Assembly (NCBI GenBank): GCA_905147135.1
Contig: LR990049.1
Span: forward strand, 14,773,428-14,837,427
Direction of reading: 5' to 3'
DNA: 64,000 bases
DNA from: Blastobasis lacticolella
Lineage: Eukaryota > Arthropoda > Insecta > Lepidoptera > Blastobasidae
The first letter of the stretch is position 1; the number at the start of each line of letters is the position of its first letter. Below, in pieces: positions 21,002-54,310 of the stretch. The notes beneath the pieces are model-generated. The model searched no databases, was not told where the DNA came from, and saw only the letters and a program-made list of their open reading frames with translations. The position numbers and the translations under genes are program-made.

Positions 21002-24000
21002 TGTAACAGTCTGACCCTTAGGCCAAAATATTTCACGCGAAAAATATCCCACAAATATGTACTTCGAGTTCGGAAGTCGATACCTTTTTTTAAATAGATT
21101 ATAGGATCAAGTTATAATTAAACGGCTTTGTTCAAAACTGATCGATCACTGACGAGTTGCGAGAGATTCGTAATTATTTTGTTAGTTGGTGTCCATAGGG
21201 CGAATCTTTCATATCTGTTCCGCAACTAACGCCATCTGTAGATTTCGATAGATACGATTTGACGAGGTCGCTCAATATCACGTTAACAACGTCATCTATG
21301 TGCGGAGTATGGTAACTGTTATACAGTTCTCTCATGTTTGAAATGTGTTTATCTATTATTTGAGTGTTTTAAAATTATCTTTGTTTTAATACTTATAGGT
21401 TTAAATATTTATAGGGTTGTTGAAATCAAAAGAAATCATGTCAATGTGTATGGCTGTATGAATATAATTTGTGGCCACAAAGCTTAGAGAAAGAAAAAAA
21501 GTAAGCATGAGGCCTACCTCCTAAGGTGGGGTGGATTGATAGGCAAGGTCGAGTCGACACGAACCGTCGGGTTCCGTAGCTGTCTTTCACTATCCATAAT
21601 TTAAAAGACGAGTAGTTTATGCTGTATTTAAACATATTTTAGGACAGTAAATGCATCTCATTTTGATGTCATTCAATAGGTACCGATTAAAGAAATGTCT
21701 GGTTATCAAATAGGTACGTCGCGAGTAAGACTTGTTGATTGAGGGGTTTTCATGTTTCGCTGAAGGAACCCTATAAGGTGGCGTGATCGCTGTGTTGTTT
21801 TTGTTCTCGAAAGATCGACAGATTTTTGGAATCGATATATAAGGGAGTGGAAGGTTCGATGGGGGCTTTTTTTCGGTTCAACAGTCGACGAAGGCGGACG
21901 TCCAGGCTTTTTCTCGGTTCAACAGTCGACGAAGGCGGACGTCCAGGTTTTTTTTCTCTGATCAACATTCGACGAAGGCGGACGTCCGGGCGGGACGTAT
22001 TCAATACATTTGGGGTTTTCCACTCGAGCTTTAGCTTCGAGGCAGTAGATTCAGTGTGGTACAAAACCAGGTATGTTAGTGTTTTAGAACAGTGATGAAA
22101 AATACTAATTGTTTGTTTTTGTTTCAGGGACCCCTTGGCAAGGCATTGCACACTGCCCTTGCTTATGCTTTCAGGTCCTACTAAGGTTGAAGACCTTAGG
22201 CCGTTTGATTCGGACAGCAAATGGCTGGATGTTACATAATATTCCATTATTAACCTTTTGTTCCGATTGGAATTAAGTAATTGTCTAGTATCTTTCTCTG
22301 GAATTTTTGTGTGACATTCATAGATCGTCTGACTTGGAATTTAGGCACTACGAAAGGATCTGGGATTCGTCAAGTGTTTCCACGCAAGGTTGCAAGGCCC
22401 TCGCCTTCGCTTCCCAACAGTAAGCCCCGTAGTGCCGAGGTTCCGAGGTCTTGTCACACAATGTATTCGGCATGTCCCCAGGCAGTATCATGTCGGATAT
22501 TCTTAGGAATAGGTACAACTTCTGGCTACACTGGTCAGACCCACCACTGACTGGCCCAGGAGACGATAGGGAATACCTTAGTACTTGGTTGAGCGATCTC
22601 GGTCGCTATTCCAGTGCTGAAAGTTAGGTTTAGCTAGTCTTTAATTTAGATATGCATAGGACTTATGTATGGGACACTTACATCACACTTACACAGTAAA
22701 CGGGGAATTTATTTGCACAAGGATATGCTTAGGCTTCGTCTATTGGGATAAAGAAAGGGGTAGGCCCAAAAGTAGTTCGCTTAGGTTATCTTTTAAATAA
22801 ACAAAAATCGACTCATCAAGTATTGTAGGAATTTAGGCGTAGATTAATATATTCATATTTCGTTATATATCCACTAAATAATCATTAAATCTGTAAAATA
22901 ATACGGAATTCCTGAAGAGTTTTGGTTTCGGAGAATTTTATGAAATACGACCGATCTAATAGTGGTAGCATATTTCGCCGCGCGTTAAATAAGTTAAAGT
23001 TGCTAGTCTAGCGAACGTTCGACTTTACCGCGGAGTCAACCGACGGACCCGGGTTCGATCCTCAGAGCGGAACATCATAAGTTTTAAATATGGAATTTTA
23101 AATTACTTTTTATGAAATTTCAGCCGCGTCACATTTAATACGGTTATTAATTATCGTTTATACGTACTTCAATCTTAGGTTGTCCTTTACTAAATTATCT
23201 AAAAGTAACGCGGTAGACGGCTTCTGTTTTGTACTATGTACAGTTATTATACTCTATTATTTGAAAAGGATTGAAACAATTACCGTATAAATCAATGTAA
23301 TAAAGGAATAGATTTGAGAGAGATAGAGAGAGAGATGAGCGAGAGTGAGTGCGTTAGATGTACTAAAGATTTTCTAGTCCGAATGGATTTAGGGGCGAGA
23401 AATGAATATCATACATTCCTTCGTTGTCAATCAGTATGTACCTACGTGAGAAAGACAGAGCGTGCGTTTTTGGTCTATAGTATGGACGATGTTAGTGAGT
23501 ATGTTATGTGTGTATGAGTGCGTGTCAGTATTAGTATGAGCGCGAATGTTAGTTGCCTTTAAGTAAATTAATAAAGTTGTAGGCCATTATTTGTATTAAA
23601 ACAAGTAGGCTATTAGGAGTTGATGTGTTCTCACATCTTGAGAATAAATTTATAACGAGCATTTATTAATTCGCTATTTTGAACGTTTAGGGCTGTTTGG
23701 AATGAAATACTTTAGAAGTGGGATGACTTCATTGAGCATTGTAATTTGGATTTTAAATCCTTAAATTATTTTCTTTATAACTTTAATGAGTAGATATTAC
23801 TTTAAAGATATTTATTAGAGATGGCATGGAACATGATTTTGATAAAATAATATTTAGTATCCTTCTATCGGGTAGCATACGTGACAGATCGGGTTTTATG
23901 ATTGGGGTCCTGTTGGAACACCAGTATTTTAGGGCTTAGTCCGCGCAATCCATTTATGGGTGAGTTGGTGTTATGGTGATGTGGAGAGATTACGGTCTTG

Positions 24001-26263
24001 AGATATCATTATAGCAGCTAACCTATCTGAATCTAAGGTATGTTGCGAAAACGTCCTAAAATCAGTCTTTTCTCTTCTAAATCATCTTAGAGCTTAGTCC
24101 GCGCAAGTCAATTTTTGGGCGAGTTGGTGTTATCGCGATGTTAATAGATTGCGGTCTTGAGACATCTGGATAGCAGCTGACCAGTCTAAACCTAATGCAT
24201 GTTGCGAAAAGGTTCTAAAATGTATTGGCAAAGCTGGAGTCCGCATAGACAAACTTTTGGGTGTACCGTTGTTATCGTGATATTGAGGGACTTCGGTCTT
24301 AAGATGTCCGGATAGCAGTCTGTCAATCCAAATGTATTGCACATAGCGAAAACAGCGATGTTAATGTTTGTTTGTTGTTTTGATGTTGAGGAAGCTCGCT
24401 TCCAATATAACGAGATAGCAGCTAGTCTTTCTGAATCCCATGGTTTTTGCAAAACCTTTCTAGAACTTAGTGGTGTGCCGATGGGACAACTTTAATACGA
24501 CCAAATCTGTACGTTGGGATTGCTTAGGACCAATGAATAAAGTTCATTGTTATTTACTTTCATAACTAGATGGTTCAACAGTATACAGACCCCTGATACA
24601 GTTGTAACATCAATAATATTCTATATATAGAAATAAACTTTGGAGCTACCTTTTTATACCAACTGGAGTCCAGCATTTGAAATATTTAATTGAGAATACC
24701 TGAAGTTACAGGCCTCAATTACCAGTTGTTTATTACAATATTAATTATTTTTATAACTAATTTAAATTAGCCTTGAGCTATTTATCGATACTGAAGATAT
24801 CTATCATTTGTACAACTTACTTACTTGGGAGATTTATATGAAGAACTTGATGTGATACATCAAATACATTTGGGACTACCAATTGAAATCATGATCCTGT
24901 TCGCCTGCTGTTTTTACATAATTTCAAGGATTGAGTTTTGTACCCGTGAGATGTTTGGCTGTGTGAGAAGTTGGCCGCTTCGTTCCTCACATGTAGGTTC
25001 CATTTCCGGAGCGGTGGTAGCCTAAAATATACCTGCACTACCTTACGGACTGACCTATGGGACTCTATCTCTTTCCCTTTAATTATTACTAAAATATTGT
25101 GGCTTTAGCCATTTGGAACAACACCATGGTTCTCTGGAACTTATCCATCACTGGATTTTGAAGAAATATTACAAACTGAAAACTTTATTATGCATAATCT
25201 GCATTTGTGTATGGAGCACTCTCTCCAGGGCTAACTGCCGATTCTATACTATTCTACCTATACTATATCTGTGCTGCTGAATTCGGGCCCTTTATTGTTG
25301 TCGAAGGAACACTGTTGTAGTCCGCCTTTGTATGCTTATGAGGTATCCAAATCTACATCGTCGAGTCTATTGGACCCTGCATACGCGATTGACTCAACCT
25401 GTGGTGTATCCTAAGACTTGTCATTATGCTCATGAGTAAGCTCTGGTACATGATATACGTATCTACAACAAGAAGATGTGGAGAGACCTGGAGTAAGCTA
25501 CATGCTTTATTGAATTAATCACACCTACAATTATTATATGGATATGATCCACAGGCATTGGTTGTTGTTGTTGTGCCCTCTTACATTATATATTATGAAA
25601 TATTAATTGACTTGACAAAGACCTAGAATCTTGTGCCATCTCTTAAATAAATATCAGGGTAGGATGAGGATGTCTCTGGTTGACTCATATAGTAAGCTGC
25701 GGAGTGAAGCATGGGCTACGAGTAGCGAAGTTCATGCTGGAGTCAGTTACCTGGCTTTGGAGCAGCTTACCCCTCCTCTAATGAGGGGGGCCCTGTTTGT
25801 TTCCCTTGAACATATTATCTGTTTGTTTCCCTTGAACATATTATCTGTTTGTTTCCCTTGGACGTAATATCTGTTTGTTTCCCTTGGACATAATATCCGT
25901 TTATTTTCCCTTACACATAATATCTGTTTATTTCCCTTAGACCTAATATATAAATCTGATTTTAAATTTAGCTATAAAACTCTTGGAAAATTAATCTCTA
26001 GTATATCTTCTCTTGTATTTATTTAATTATATAATTTCATACCTGTTTATACTTCTCCACTCTAAAAGCATCGGGGTTACTAACATCATAACGTAGAGTT
26101 CCATAGACGATCACAAATGGCCTTATTTAGTTTAAAACGTTAATAATAGATTCTATAGTCTTACGGTTTAGAAATGGTAGTTTTAGAGCTTAGGTTTCAG
26201 TGTGAATGAGCGTGTGTGTGAAAGTATGAGAGAGTCTGTTTTGCTGAGAGGGCGAACGTTACA
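21002..26263 (+). repeat. 3' LTR (5,262 bp) of LARD-like element
   Basis: Direct copy of 12749-18010 with identical length. The only mismatch I found by eye is T at 15506 versus C at 23759. All internal arrays and signals recur 8,253 bp further right: TATA ~21835, intron-like 22071-22127, box B ~23051, ~150-bp units 23934-24468 and 26-bp array 25794-25949. Such identity indicates a recent insertion or gene conversion. Confidence 0.88.
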
Positions 26264-26267
26264 CTAC

Positions 26268-27051
26268 TTTCGTAGAAATAAAAATTATACATTATAGGTA
26301 AACCATCTAATAAACTTCTTTGTAAAACTCATAACTTTATCAACAAAGTGTCAAAGTCCTTTAATACTAGCTAAATTATTATCTACATTTGATTCGCCTA
26401 TTCTGATGTCTTATCTTACTTATTCTCTACCCACAATAAGTGCATTGCTTTATCACAGCGTATACATAAGTACATATACAAATAACAATGCTGCATAAAA
26501 GTTATTAAGTATTGGATTATGGTCTGTAGAGAATATTAATTTAGTATGCTATGAATTCGAGTATTTAATACTTTTTGCTCTTCATCTTAGCATCTAAGCA
26601 ATTGTTTAAATCTAGCGAGTAGCGAATTCGAAACGTGATGAGTGAGACTACGTTTCTAATAACGTCAGCAGTTCATCGTATCTTTATTTGATAGGAATTA
26701 CTGTAATCAGTAATATCCACCAAATTAATTACATACACTTTCTTTAACCAAATATTACTTAAAAGGTATTCTAACGCAGAACTTTTAAAACTTAATGAGA
26801 GAAAGGTTAGTTAAAGAGTGGTGTTGTGACGTTCTATTCTATTTATAGCACCTAACTGCAGGACATCGGCATCTGGAGGTGTTTCGCTTAAGTCAATAGA
26901 TTCATACGGTACCGGAGCGGAGTACAGGCTATAACATCATATTTCTCCCCGCTCGCTACGCTACAGCAGGAATCCGACCTGTAATACGCCACCGACATCG
27001 ATACTAACGCAGCCGTACCAGTAGCAGTGTTCCGCGTCCCTCGCTGCCTAC
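26268..27051. other. Downstream of Corin-like exon 9; no exon recognised
   Basis: Minus-strand continuation after exon 9 shows scattered stops and no Cys-rich, SRCR or protease motif. It is either the start of a very long intron or a 3' UTR. The right edge of the LARD-like element is at 26267, only ~785 bp from the exon. Confidence 0.6.
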
Positions 27052-47753
<20,702 letters not shown>

Positions 47754-47814
47754 TTTGTACGGGTTCGCGCTGCTTAATCTCACAGTAGCGTGACAATCAC
47801 AATTGGTTAGTTCT

Positions 47815-47846
47815 CAAGCTTCACATTATATTTTAAAACTTTATAT
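47815..47846 (-). promoter_or_regulatory. TATA-like motif upstream of Corin-like exon 1
   Basis: Minus strand reads TAATATAAAG at 47848-47839, about 90 bp before the ATG, with a CCAAT sequence further down at ~47800. It could mark a proximal start site, but the region is AT-rich and the match is weak. Confidence 0.2.
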
Positions 47847-48439
47847 TATCGCCTCATGTTAACGGTCCTTGAGGCTAGGCGGTGATGAGTAAATTGGCGG
47901 CTATCACTGTCCGCACGGCTCAATTGCTACACGCACAATACTATAAAACATGAATGAAATCACTAAAGGCGACTTGTTTGTTTGTTTATTTGCTTTGATT
48001 GAAGCGGACACTGGACATGAAACAAATTCTTTCTCCTTAATTACAAACTGATTTAATGGAATGACTGAAACAGCGGATCAGTGAACGTTATTGTGTCAAT
48101 AAACATTGTCAACAATGTAATTTCAGTGCATAGTTGTAAATGAGTTTTGCATTGTACTTTAAATAGCTTTTTTGCCCACAACTTCCCCTGCGTAATTTCG
48201 GTTACCTACAATTTTCCGGACTAGTTTCACTACATTGAATTTCGGGAAAAACTACGTTACTCGCTGATAAAATAGCTTTATATATTTGATAGAAAAAGAA
48301 AACAAACAATCAAATCTTTAAATAGCAAGTATGATATAGTAACCAACAAGCATACAGAACCTGCATAATGAGAACAGACAATGTTGTAAATCGAAGTACT
48401 TAGCTAGATAATAAGATAACATTCGGAGCGTTATGTCGG

Positions 48440-48530
48440 CCATGATTGTTTGGGCGCAGTTCCCGCGCTTTTTGCACCGTTTGCGCGGGAAAATTCTCAA
48501 CGCGCATGCGCGACAATGGCGGCCGGCAAG
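48440..48530. promoter_or_regulatory. GC-rich promoter-like patch (E2F, NRF1 and YY1-type motifs)
   Basis: Within 60 bp: TTTGCGCGGGAAAA (E2F-type), CGCGCATGCGCG (NRF1-type palindrome) and ACAATGGCGGC (YY1-type). CpG-dense in an AT-rich surround, ~750 bp upstream of exon 1. It may be a distal promoter of the Corin-like gene or of an unrecognised divergent transcript. Motif identities come from general knowledge of these factors. Confidence 0.4.
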
Positions 48531-49377
48531 ACAACAAGAGTGACTTACTGCGATTGTGCAATCCTGCACATACTTTATGCAACTGATGCGATGCTTTAGC
48601 ACTTTGCAAGAGATCAAAGATATCCCAACGATAAACTGTATGGTTAGTTGTGGCAATGTTAGCGGAAGATCTATTATGACTGGATCGCAGGCAGGTCGAT
48701 GTGCGTGAGCAGATAACGTCAATCTAGCATCATTAAAGCACTCGTGCACTAGAGCTTGCATAAGGATGAATGCAACCAACCTCCCTTCCATTGATCATAG
48801 TTCACTTCCTAATATTAAATATTCAGCCACTAAGTATCCTAAAGCCGCGATTCCATTAGGAAACTATTGCAAGATAACTTGGTCTTGGATTTTAGGATTA
48901 AGATGAAATATTATTTTAAAGCGAATTATTAAAGTTTGCGACTTTGACCTTAAAATTACATAGCACTAGAGCAACAATTTCATCTAATCGCGCTTATTGT
49001 AACATCACCGTATAATAACAAAGTCGGTCCTTGATCTATGTGTAGGCAGGCGAGTATTTCGCAACTTAATATTATAACAATGCATAGCTCTGCCACGAAA
49101 CCCTGTATTAAAGTTCGGATGATCGCTATTTGCTATACCGAGCGTACCTACATCGCGTCTGCGACCCGATTTCATCTCGAAAGGTACAAGCTATGAACAA
49201 ATTGAGAATAACCAGTGAGTATCTGTAGCTGTCTCTCCAAGCAATGTTCACACGTTTAGCTCTGTTCCCGTCACCTTGAGATATATACTATATTGGGCAA
49301 CCATTTTGGCCTTTTTAAAAATTATACCGTAGGTATATTAGATTAGGTAACGTGCTGTCTACCTATGCATTAGGGAT

Positions 49378-49530
49378 ACAAAGGAAATAGGAGTCTAAAA
49401 ATGCCGGTATCAGGAAAGACATCGCCGACTTGGATGCCGTAGATCGAGCAAAATGGAGAAAAATAGCAGGAAAATGGATACTGGTAGAAGCTGGGGTTAA
49501 CCATTTGGATGGTGATGATAATGATGTAGA
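49378..49530 (+). pseudogene. Possible LINE 3' tail
   Basis: A frame reading RKDIADLDAVDRAKWRKIAG followed by GATGGTGATGATAATGATG resembles the terminal RT codons and GATGAT tail of RTE-like LINEs. Short, so weakly supported. Confidence 0.4.
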
Positions 49531-50121
49531 TATGTAAGGTACCTACTCATATTTCATATTATTACTAATCTATAAACTTTATTTCGATATCAATTACTTT
49601 AGTTCTAACCACGTTCACTTTGTTTAATCATTGTTATGACCTTTATTACCAATCAACATGAACTGATTAGCTCTCTTTGCAGCATCTGATACCTACCCGT
49701 ACAGTTCACATTTACGTTATAATCTTAGGAATGTGTATGTATAATAGACTGCATTCATTATGAGAATTATCATTAGCTCAGCTTACTTTGTGCTTAACAT
49801 AACTAAGATCATTACCAAGTAATGCGGATATAAATTACAGTGACCGCTGCAGTTGTTACCAGCAGCTAGTGTTAGATCTACAGAACAATAAAAGGCAACC
49901 GTTAAGATTCCACAGTATGTGATTGCCATGTGTACAAGTAAAACTATTTTTAGATTTACCTTATCTACAATACCTGCGGTACTATTCTTCCGCTTGGAAT
50001 ATGTTAAACTGTAAGATTTCTGAATTATGAGTACCTACCTAGTACATAATATTATTTAAATTTAGAAACTTTAATACAGAAACAGGGTCGATATTAGACT
50101 CACTTCCGTAGATTTAACCCC

Positions 50122-50374
50122 TCATCATCACAGCCCGTAATAGTCCACTGCAGGACTTAGGGCCTCTCCCACAAAAGGGGAGGTTATTGCCATAATCTCC
50201 ACGCTTGGCAGGCGGGTTGGAGATCGCAGTGTTTAAATATAACAATGGAAAATGCTGCTGCCCATTTTCCAGACTACGGAGACTTTTCATCTTTTCCTCG
50301 AAAATATTAGTCGCCTTGTACAACACCCATGAGCATAACAGGTTGGTGCTATTCTACTCTGCCGGTCACGGCCA
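50122..50374 (-). mobile_element. RTE-tailed SINE-like repeat, family A copy 6
   Basis: Inverted copy: CTCATCATCACAGCCCGTAA to GGTCACGGCCA, with a small deletion in the 5' terminal CACCACACGG segment. Confidence 0.75.
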
Positions 50375-50399
50375 GATTTTACCCTTATTACCCCACAAT

Positions 50400-52085
50400 T
50401 TACTAATCGAGCTTCAGCACCGCAAAGAGCTCGCTACTCGTTAAGCGTGGCTCCTCCTAATACCGTTGGCGAAGCGAAGCGAGGTTTACCAATTCCACTG
50501 AAGGCCCTGAGACTGTTAAACAGTCTTGGGAGCTGATTGGCAACCCGTGTCGGTATATTAATACTCCACAAGTTACCCCATTACGGTGTGGTTAGTTCTT
50601 TTCTCGGTTGTAGCTGATCACTACCATCCAACTTTACACCACCAAAGAGCTTGCACCATATTCCTGGGAAACCGATTTGATGGTAGAATCTACGCAATTA
50701 CGCTGAATAGGTAGACCACCACCGATCAGACGAACGTTTCAGCGACCCTGCCTTGCCCCTACCCATTCGAATATACGGTATGCTCCATCATAGTTATCAG
50801 GCAGTAGTAGACATCAAATGCTGGCCGTCAAATACTTGCTTGACTATCAATTACAAAACATCCAAAACGCGGCTAAGCAGACGAAATAGCAGTACAAATA
50901 TTTTTGAATTGTTATTATACGCATGTGATATTGAATGGTTATTGTCCGAAGATGAAACCAAAACAAACATGAAATCATCGATTATCTCTTAAAAATCGCA
51001 TAATGCGTTATGACTACACCGATATAAATATCGTTCAAAAAGAATAGACCAAAAATTCGTGAAGCGTATTTAAAAAATTTAGTTTATAAAACAATATCGA
51101 TTTAGTCTGATCCCGCTAGGTATAGACTTTATGGTCAGGTCAATATCAAATACTTTACCGTATTCTATCACTGGTAATCTATCTGTGCCGTGACGCTAGT
51201 TTGACAAGTAGCTTATCATTACCATAAGTGGACTACGCATAATAAGTCGGGTGTTTAGCAGTCCATGTTGAATAGCGGTACCAGTCATCGCTCCGTGAAC
51301 ACTGCATATGCACAGCCGTCTAGACATACTAGCGTGTGAGATAAAGATGCATAGAGAGCTACTACCGATCTAATGTACTAAAATAGTGGCTCCTACAATT
51401 CATCGACCCGGTGTTTGAATATCCGTTCCGAAGCTACGATGCCAGCTGACTCTACCATGAAACATAAGGGTGGAGCTACGAACGTACTTTCGCTTTTTAA
51501 GAGATTACCAGTAATCTTTGGATTTAGGAGGTATGTTGTTATGAATCTTTACACATATTTGTTTAATTTACATATTAACATTCCTTATCGTTCACCTACT
51601 CGGAGAAACCATTTTAAACCTTCATAACGTCTTAAAATTCAAACAACACAACGCTCTCATTTCCACAAATTAGGGTCAAACACAATGTGTGATTAATAAT
51701 GGCCGCTATTTTATTGTGCTAATTACGAAAGCCTCAGTTACAACACGTGTGATAATTCGGTACCCACCATCACTCGTAATACTTAAACAAATCGTACCAT
51801 AAACATATGTTATGAAAAGAATAACTGTCTATAGATATCGTAAATGGTAAATCGTAGTGGGGCGAACGCGAGGACCATGAAATAGTCATTAGTTAGTAAG
51901 GCGTTCGCGGAGTTATTAGAGCATTGAACTGTGACACGTGCGATTAGCATTCCGATGACCGTTACTAATAAATAGTGGGTAAGTGAGCGTGTTTTCAGGA
52001 GAAATCAGCGCGGCCGTCGACTTCTGTAAGTGCACATGACAGGTATTCGATGGCGCTTGACCGATAATTGCAACTACTATTTATT
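50400..52085. other. No gene recognised
   Basis: Short frames at 50753-50992 and 51415-51627 have no domain, Kozak context or splice pattern. I see no clear repeat. Confidence 0.5.
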
Positions 52086-52089
52086 TAAG

Positions 52090-52215
52090 AAACCTTGTAG
52101 GGTTGTATGGAGCTCATGGATGGCAGAGGCAAAGAGTCGATCTTGAATGGAATGCCTGGGGGGAGGCCTATGTTCAGCAGTAGATGTCCAATGGCTGAGA
52201 TGGTGATAATGAAAA
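52090..52215 (+). pseudogene. RTE-type LINE 3' remnant
   Basis: RVDLEWNAWGEAYVQQ then stop, followed by GAGATGGTGATAATG. The GEAYVQQ ending is typical of RTE RT C-termini. About 125 bp only. Confidence 0.55.
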
Positions 52216-52219
52216 AACC

Positions 52220-53850
52220 GTCCTACTAACAATCGCTAATAACATCTGCCCTACGATATTTAGGTTTCATGTAACTAACTAAAGAGATCAAGCTAACATA
52301 TCCATGTGAGTGCACCTAATTACATTGGCTAGCTCATTCTTCAAACGTTACCATGACAACGCAACAATTATTGCTAAGTCGAAATCGATAAGATGCCTTG
52401 AAAGGACTACTAGTAGTTCAGTATGAGTGTGTATAAATGGTGGTTACTACGTAAATCGCCGACTGAGCTTAGGTAAGGTAGGCTTGGGAAGGTATTCTAC
52501 ATTACATAAAAGTCATGTCATGACTCACATCACACTAACGTAAATATTTATTTTATTATATCAAATTGTGTATAACTACATCACTATCCATTAATATCTA
52601 ACAAGTATCCATTTATGCCCTAACATTTACAAAAATGCAACTAAAACTGAACTTTCTCCATAAATAGGTACCTAAGAATGGCCACCTAATGGCATCAACA
52701 TTTTTATTATCTGCAATCAGGTATACCATGCCTAATAAAACTAAACTGCAATCGCTGCTATCGCTGTGGCTCGAAGCGCACGTTTTAGCTGTTAGGTTAC
52801 GTTTTACGGGAGTATCTACTGTCGTTTTGGTAAGCGATGCTGCATTCGATGCTATCGCTTGCGGTTGAACTCTCGCGTGCCGAACGCCCCGCCCATGCAT
52901 TTACTACGAATATAACACTCGCAACCAATTACATAAGGTTATACGTAATTGTCTATTGCACTTTCCAAAGCAATAGAGCTCAATTTTATTAATACAATGC
53001 AATAACTCGCGGTTTTTGTTTACCAACAAGCAAAGGTCGCAATGTCCAAACAAACAAACCGCATTGGGCTATTTCGATTGCTCAAACACTAGTGGGCACA
53101 AGCACAACACTGAACAGTCCACCACCAGCACTGGCGCATAGGTTCTTCGGTTTTGTACGCGGCGTCGGTTGCACTTGTGACGCGGGGTGTGCGATGTACT
53201 TGCATCAAATAATGCGTGAAACAATAGCATGTGTAGTTGACAGTGCAAGGCTGCGCGTGGCGCGCGACTGAGGTGCCGCCACCAGATCACCACCGTTGCA
53301 CCACCACGCATTGTCGAGAAATCACCGTGGAAACCTGCGCCTGCGACTACGATTTACGCAACCCATTATAATCTGGAAGATACATAGATAAAAAATAGCG
53401 ATTCTTTCTGGCCGAATTAGTACCTAAAACAAAGCAACAGCAGTTAAGTAACGGTGCCGTGAAATTCGAAATGTTTCTTAGATCCTTGAAGTTAAATTAG
53501 CAAATTCATTCAGTTTATTTGGCCATGCACAATCTTCACAGACACTATTTTCAAAAGTTGGTGAGACTTAAACCTTATGCGAGTATCATGCGGACTTGTC
53601 GCTATGGTGATCTCGTTTTATTGCAATTTACAATGCTTGTATTGAAGCCAAAGCAATTTAACCAAACCTAAAACCAGAACCAAACCTTGTTAAGATTTCA
53701 ACTAATAGTTACCATATTCGCATACTACCCATAAATTAAAGCTACACATATCACTCCCGAACAAAAAAGCGCCTACCGTTCGCAAACCGAAACCAATACC
53801 CAATTTATACGATTTCAATCGACAGACGGACACGTAAAGTAGCAAATTAC
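52220..53850. other. No gene recognised
   Basis: Two GC-richer patches (52790-52910, 53090-53340) give short minus-strand frames without domain or splice support. Could contain upstream untranslated exons, which cannot be seen by eye. Confidence 0.45.
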
Positions 53851-53972
53851 AAGGTGTACCAATATTATCCCCAGTTCCAACGCTATCGAGCAATTCCCGC
53901 GGCGCTGGCCTAGTTCCCATAGCGAGGGGGGAAGAAGTGTCCGTTGTGAGCCGCGTCCGGTCCGACGGTTGC

Positions 53973-54002
53973 GAGACGTAACGTGACGTGACGTGAGCGT
54001 GA
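53973..54002. promoter_or_regulatory. Tandem ACGTG/TGACG (CRE-like) motifs
   Basis: GACGTAACGTGACGTGACGT carries four ACGT cores at 5-6-bp spacing, with overlapping TGACG half-sites for bZIP factors. Lies in a GC-richer ~200-bp patch (53870-54060). No nearby coding exon. Confidence 0.3.
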
Positions 54003-54220
54003 ACGCTGCCAATTGCCATGGCAGCGCGCGTTTCGGCTTCAGTGAACCAGAATTTTGGGTTGGAGACTACTTAGGTACGTGGAGTGTAGTGTGGCCATGG
54101 CCGGACACCAGTCCGGTATAATAAAATATAGCACAAACATATTCCATTCAAGAATGTCGTATATTATGTAAATAATTTAGAGGCAGGACAGCTAGAATCT
54201 CCGAAAGCAAAAAATGTTAA

Positions 54221-54310
54221 AAATGGGCAGCAGCGTTTTCTGATGGGCATTTTCAATACTGCAACCTTCATACCGTCTGCTAACCGTGGAGATTAGGGCA
54301 AAACCTTTCA
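54221..54310 (+). mobile_element. RTE-tailed SINE-like repeat, family A remnant
   Basis: AAATGGGCAGCAGCGTTTTC and CTAACCGTGGAGATTAGGGCA align to the middle of family A. Old and partial. Confidence 0.5.

Larger units (their letters stand above)
12745..26267. mobile_element. Giant-LTR non-autonomous retrotransposon (LARD-like), with target duplication
   Basis: Two direct copies of a 5,262-bp sequence (12749-18010 and 21002-26263, offset exactly 8,253) flank a 2,991-bp interior. Each copy begins TGTAAC and ends GTTACA, the TG...CA inverted ends required by retroviral-type integrases. CTAC lies immediately outside both ends (12745-12748 and 26264-26267), a 4-bp target duplication. These marks show insertion as one 13.5-kb unit rather than a segmental duplication. 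No gag, protease, RT, RNase H or integrase is encoded, so it depends on another element. LTRs of ~5 kb around a ~3-kb non-coding core match plant LARDs; I know of no well-established insect counterpart. Orientation is undetermined; + is favoured by the LTR TATA box and intron-like segment. Confidence 0.9.

Noticed and set aside
12749..26263. Tandem duplication of a host locus
   Set aside because: TG...CA ends, exact boundaries and CTAC on both outer flanks point to an LTR element, not a segmental duplication.
1..27051. Serine protease (His-Asp-Ser) and SRCR exons of the Corin-like gene
   Set aside because: No AAHC, GDSGGP or SRCR-like cysteine pattern could be found on the minus strand here.
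48318..48791. 157-codon minus-strand ORF as a protein gene
   Set aside because: It overlaps the promoter-like GC patch, has no domain or splice pattern, and its composition looks like translated non-coding DNA.
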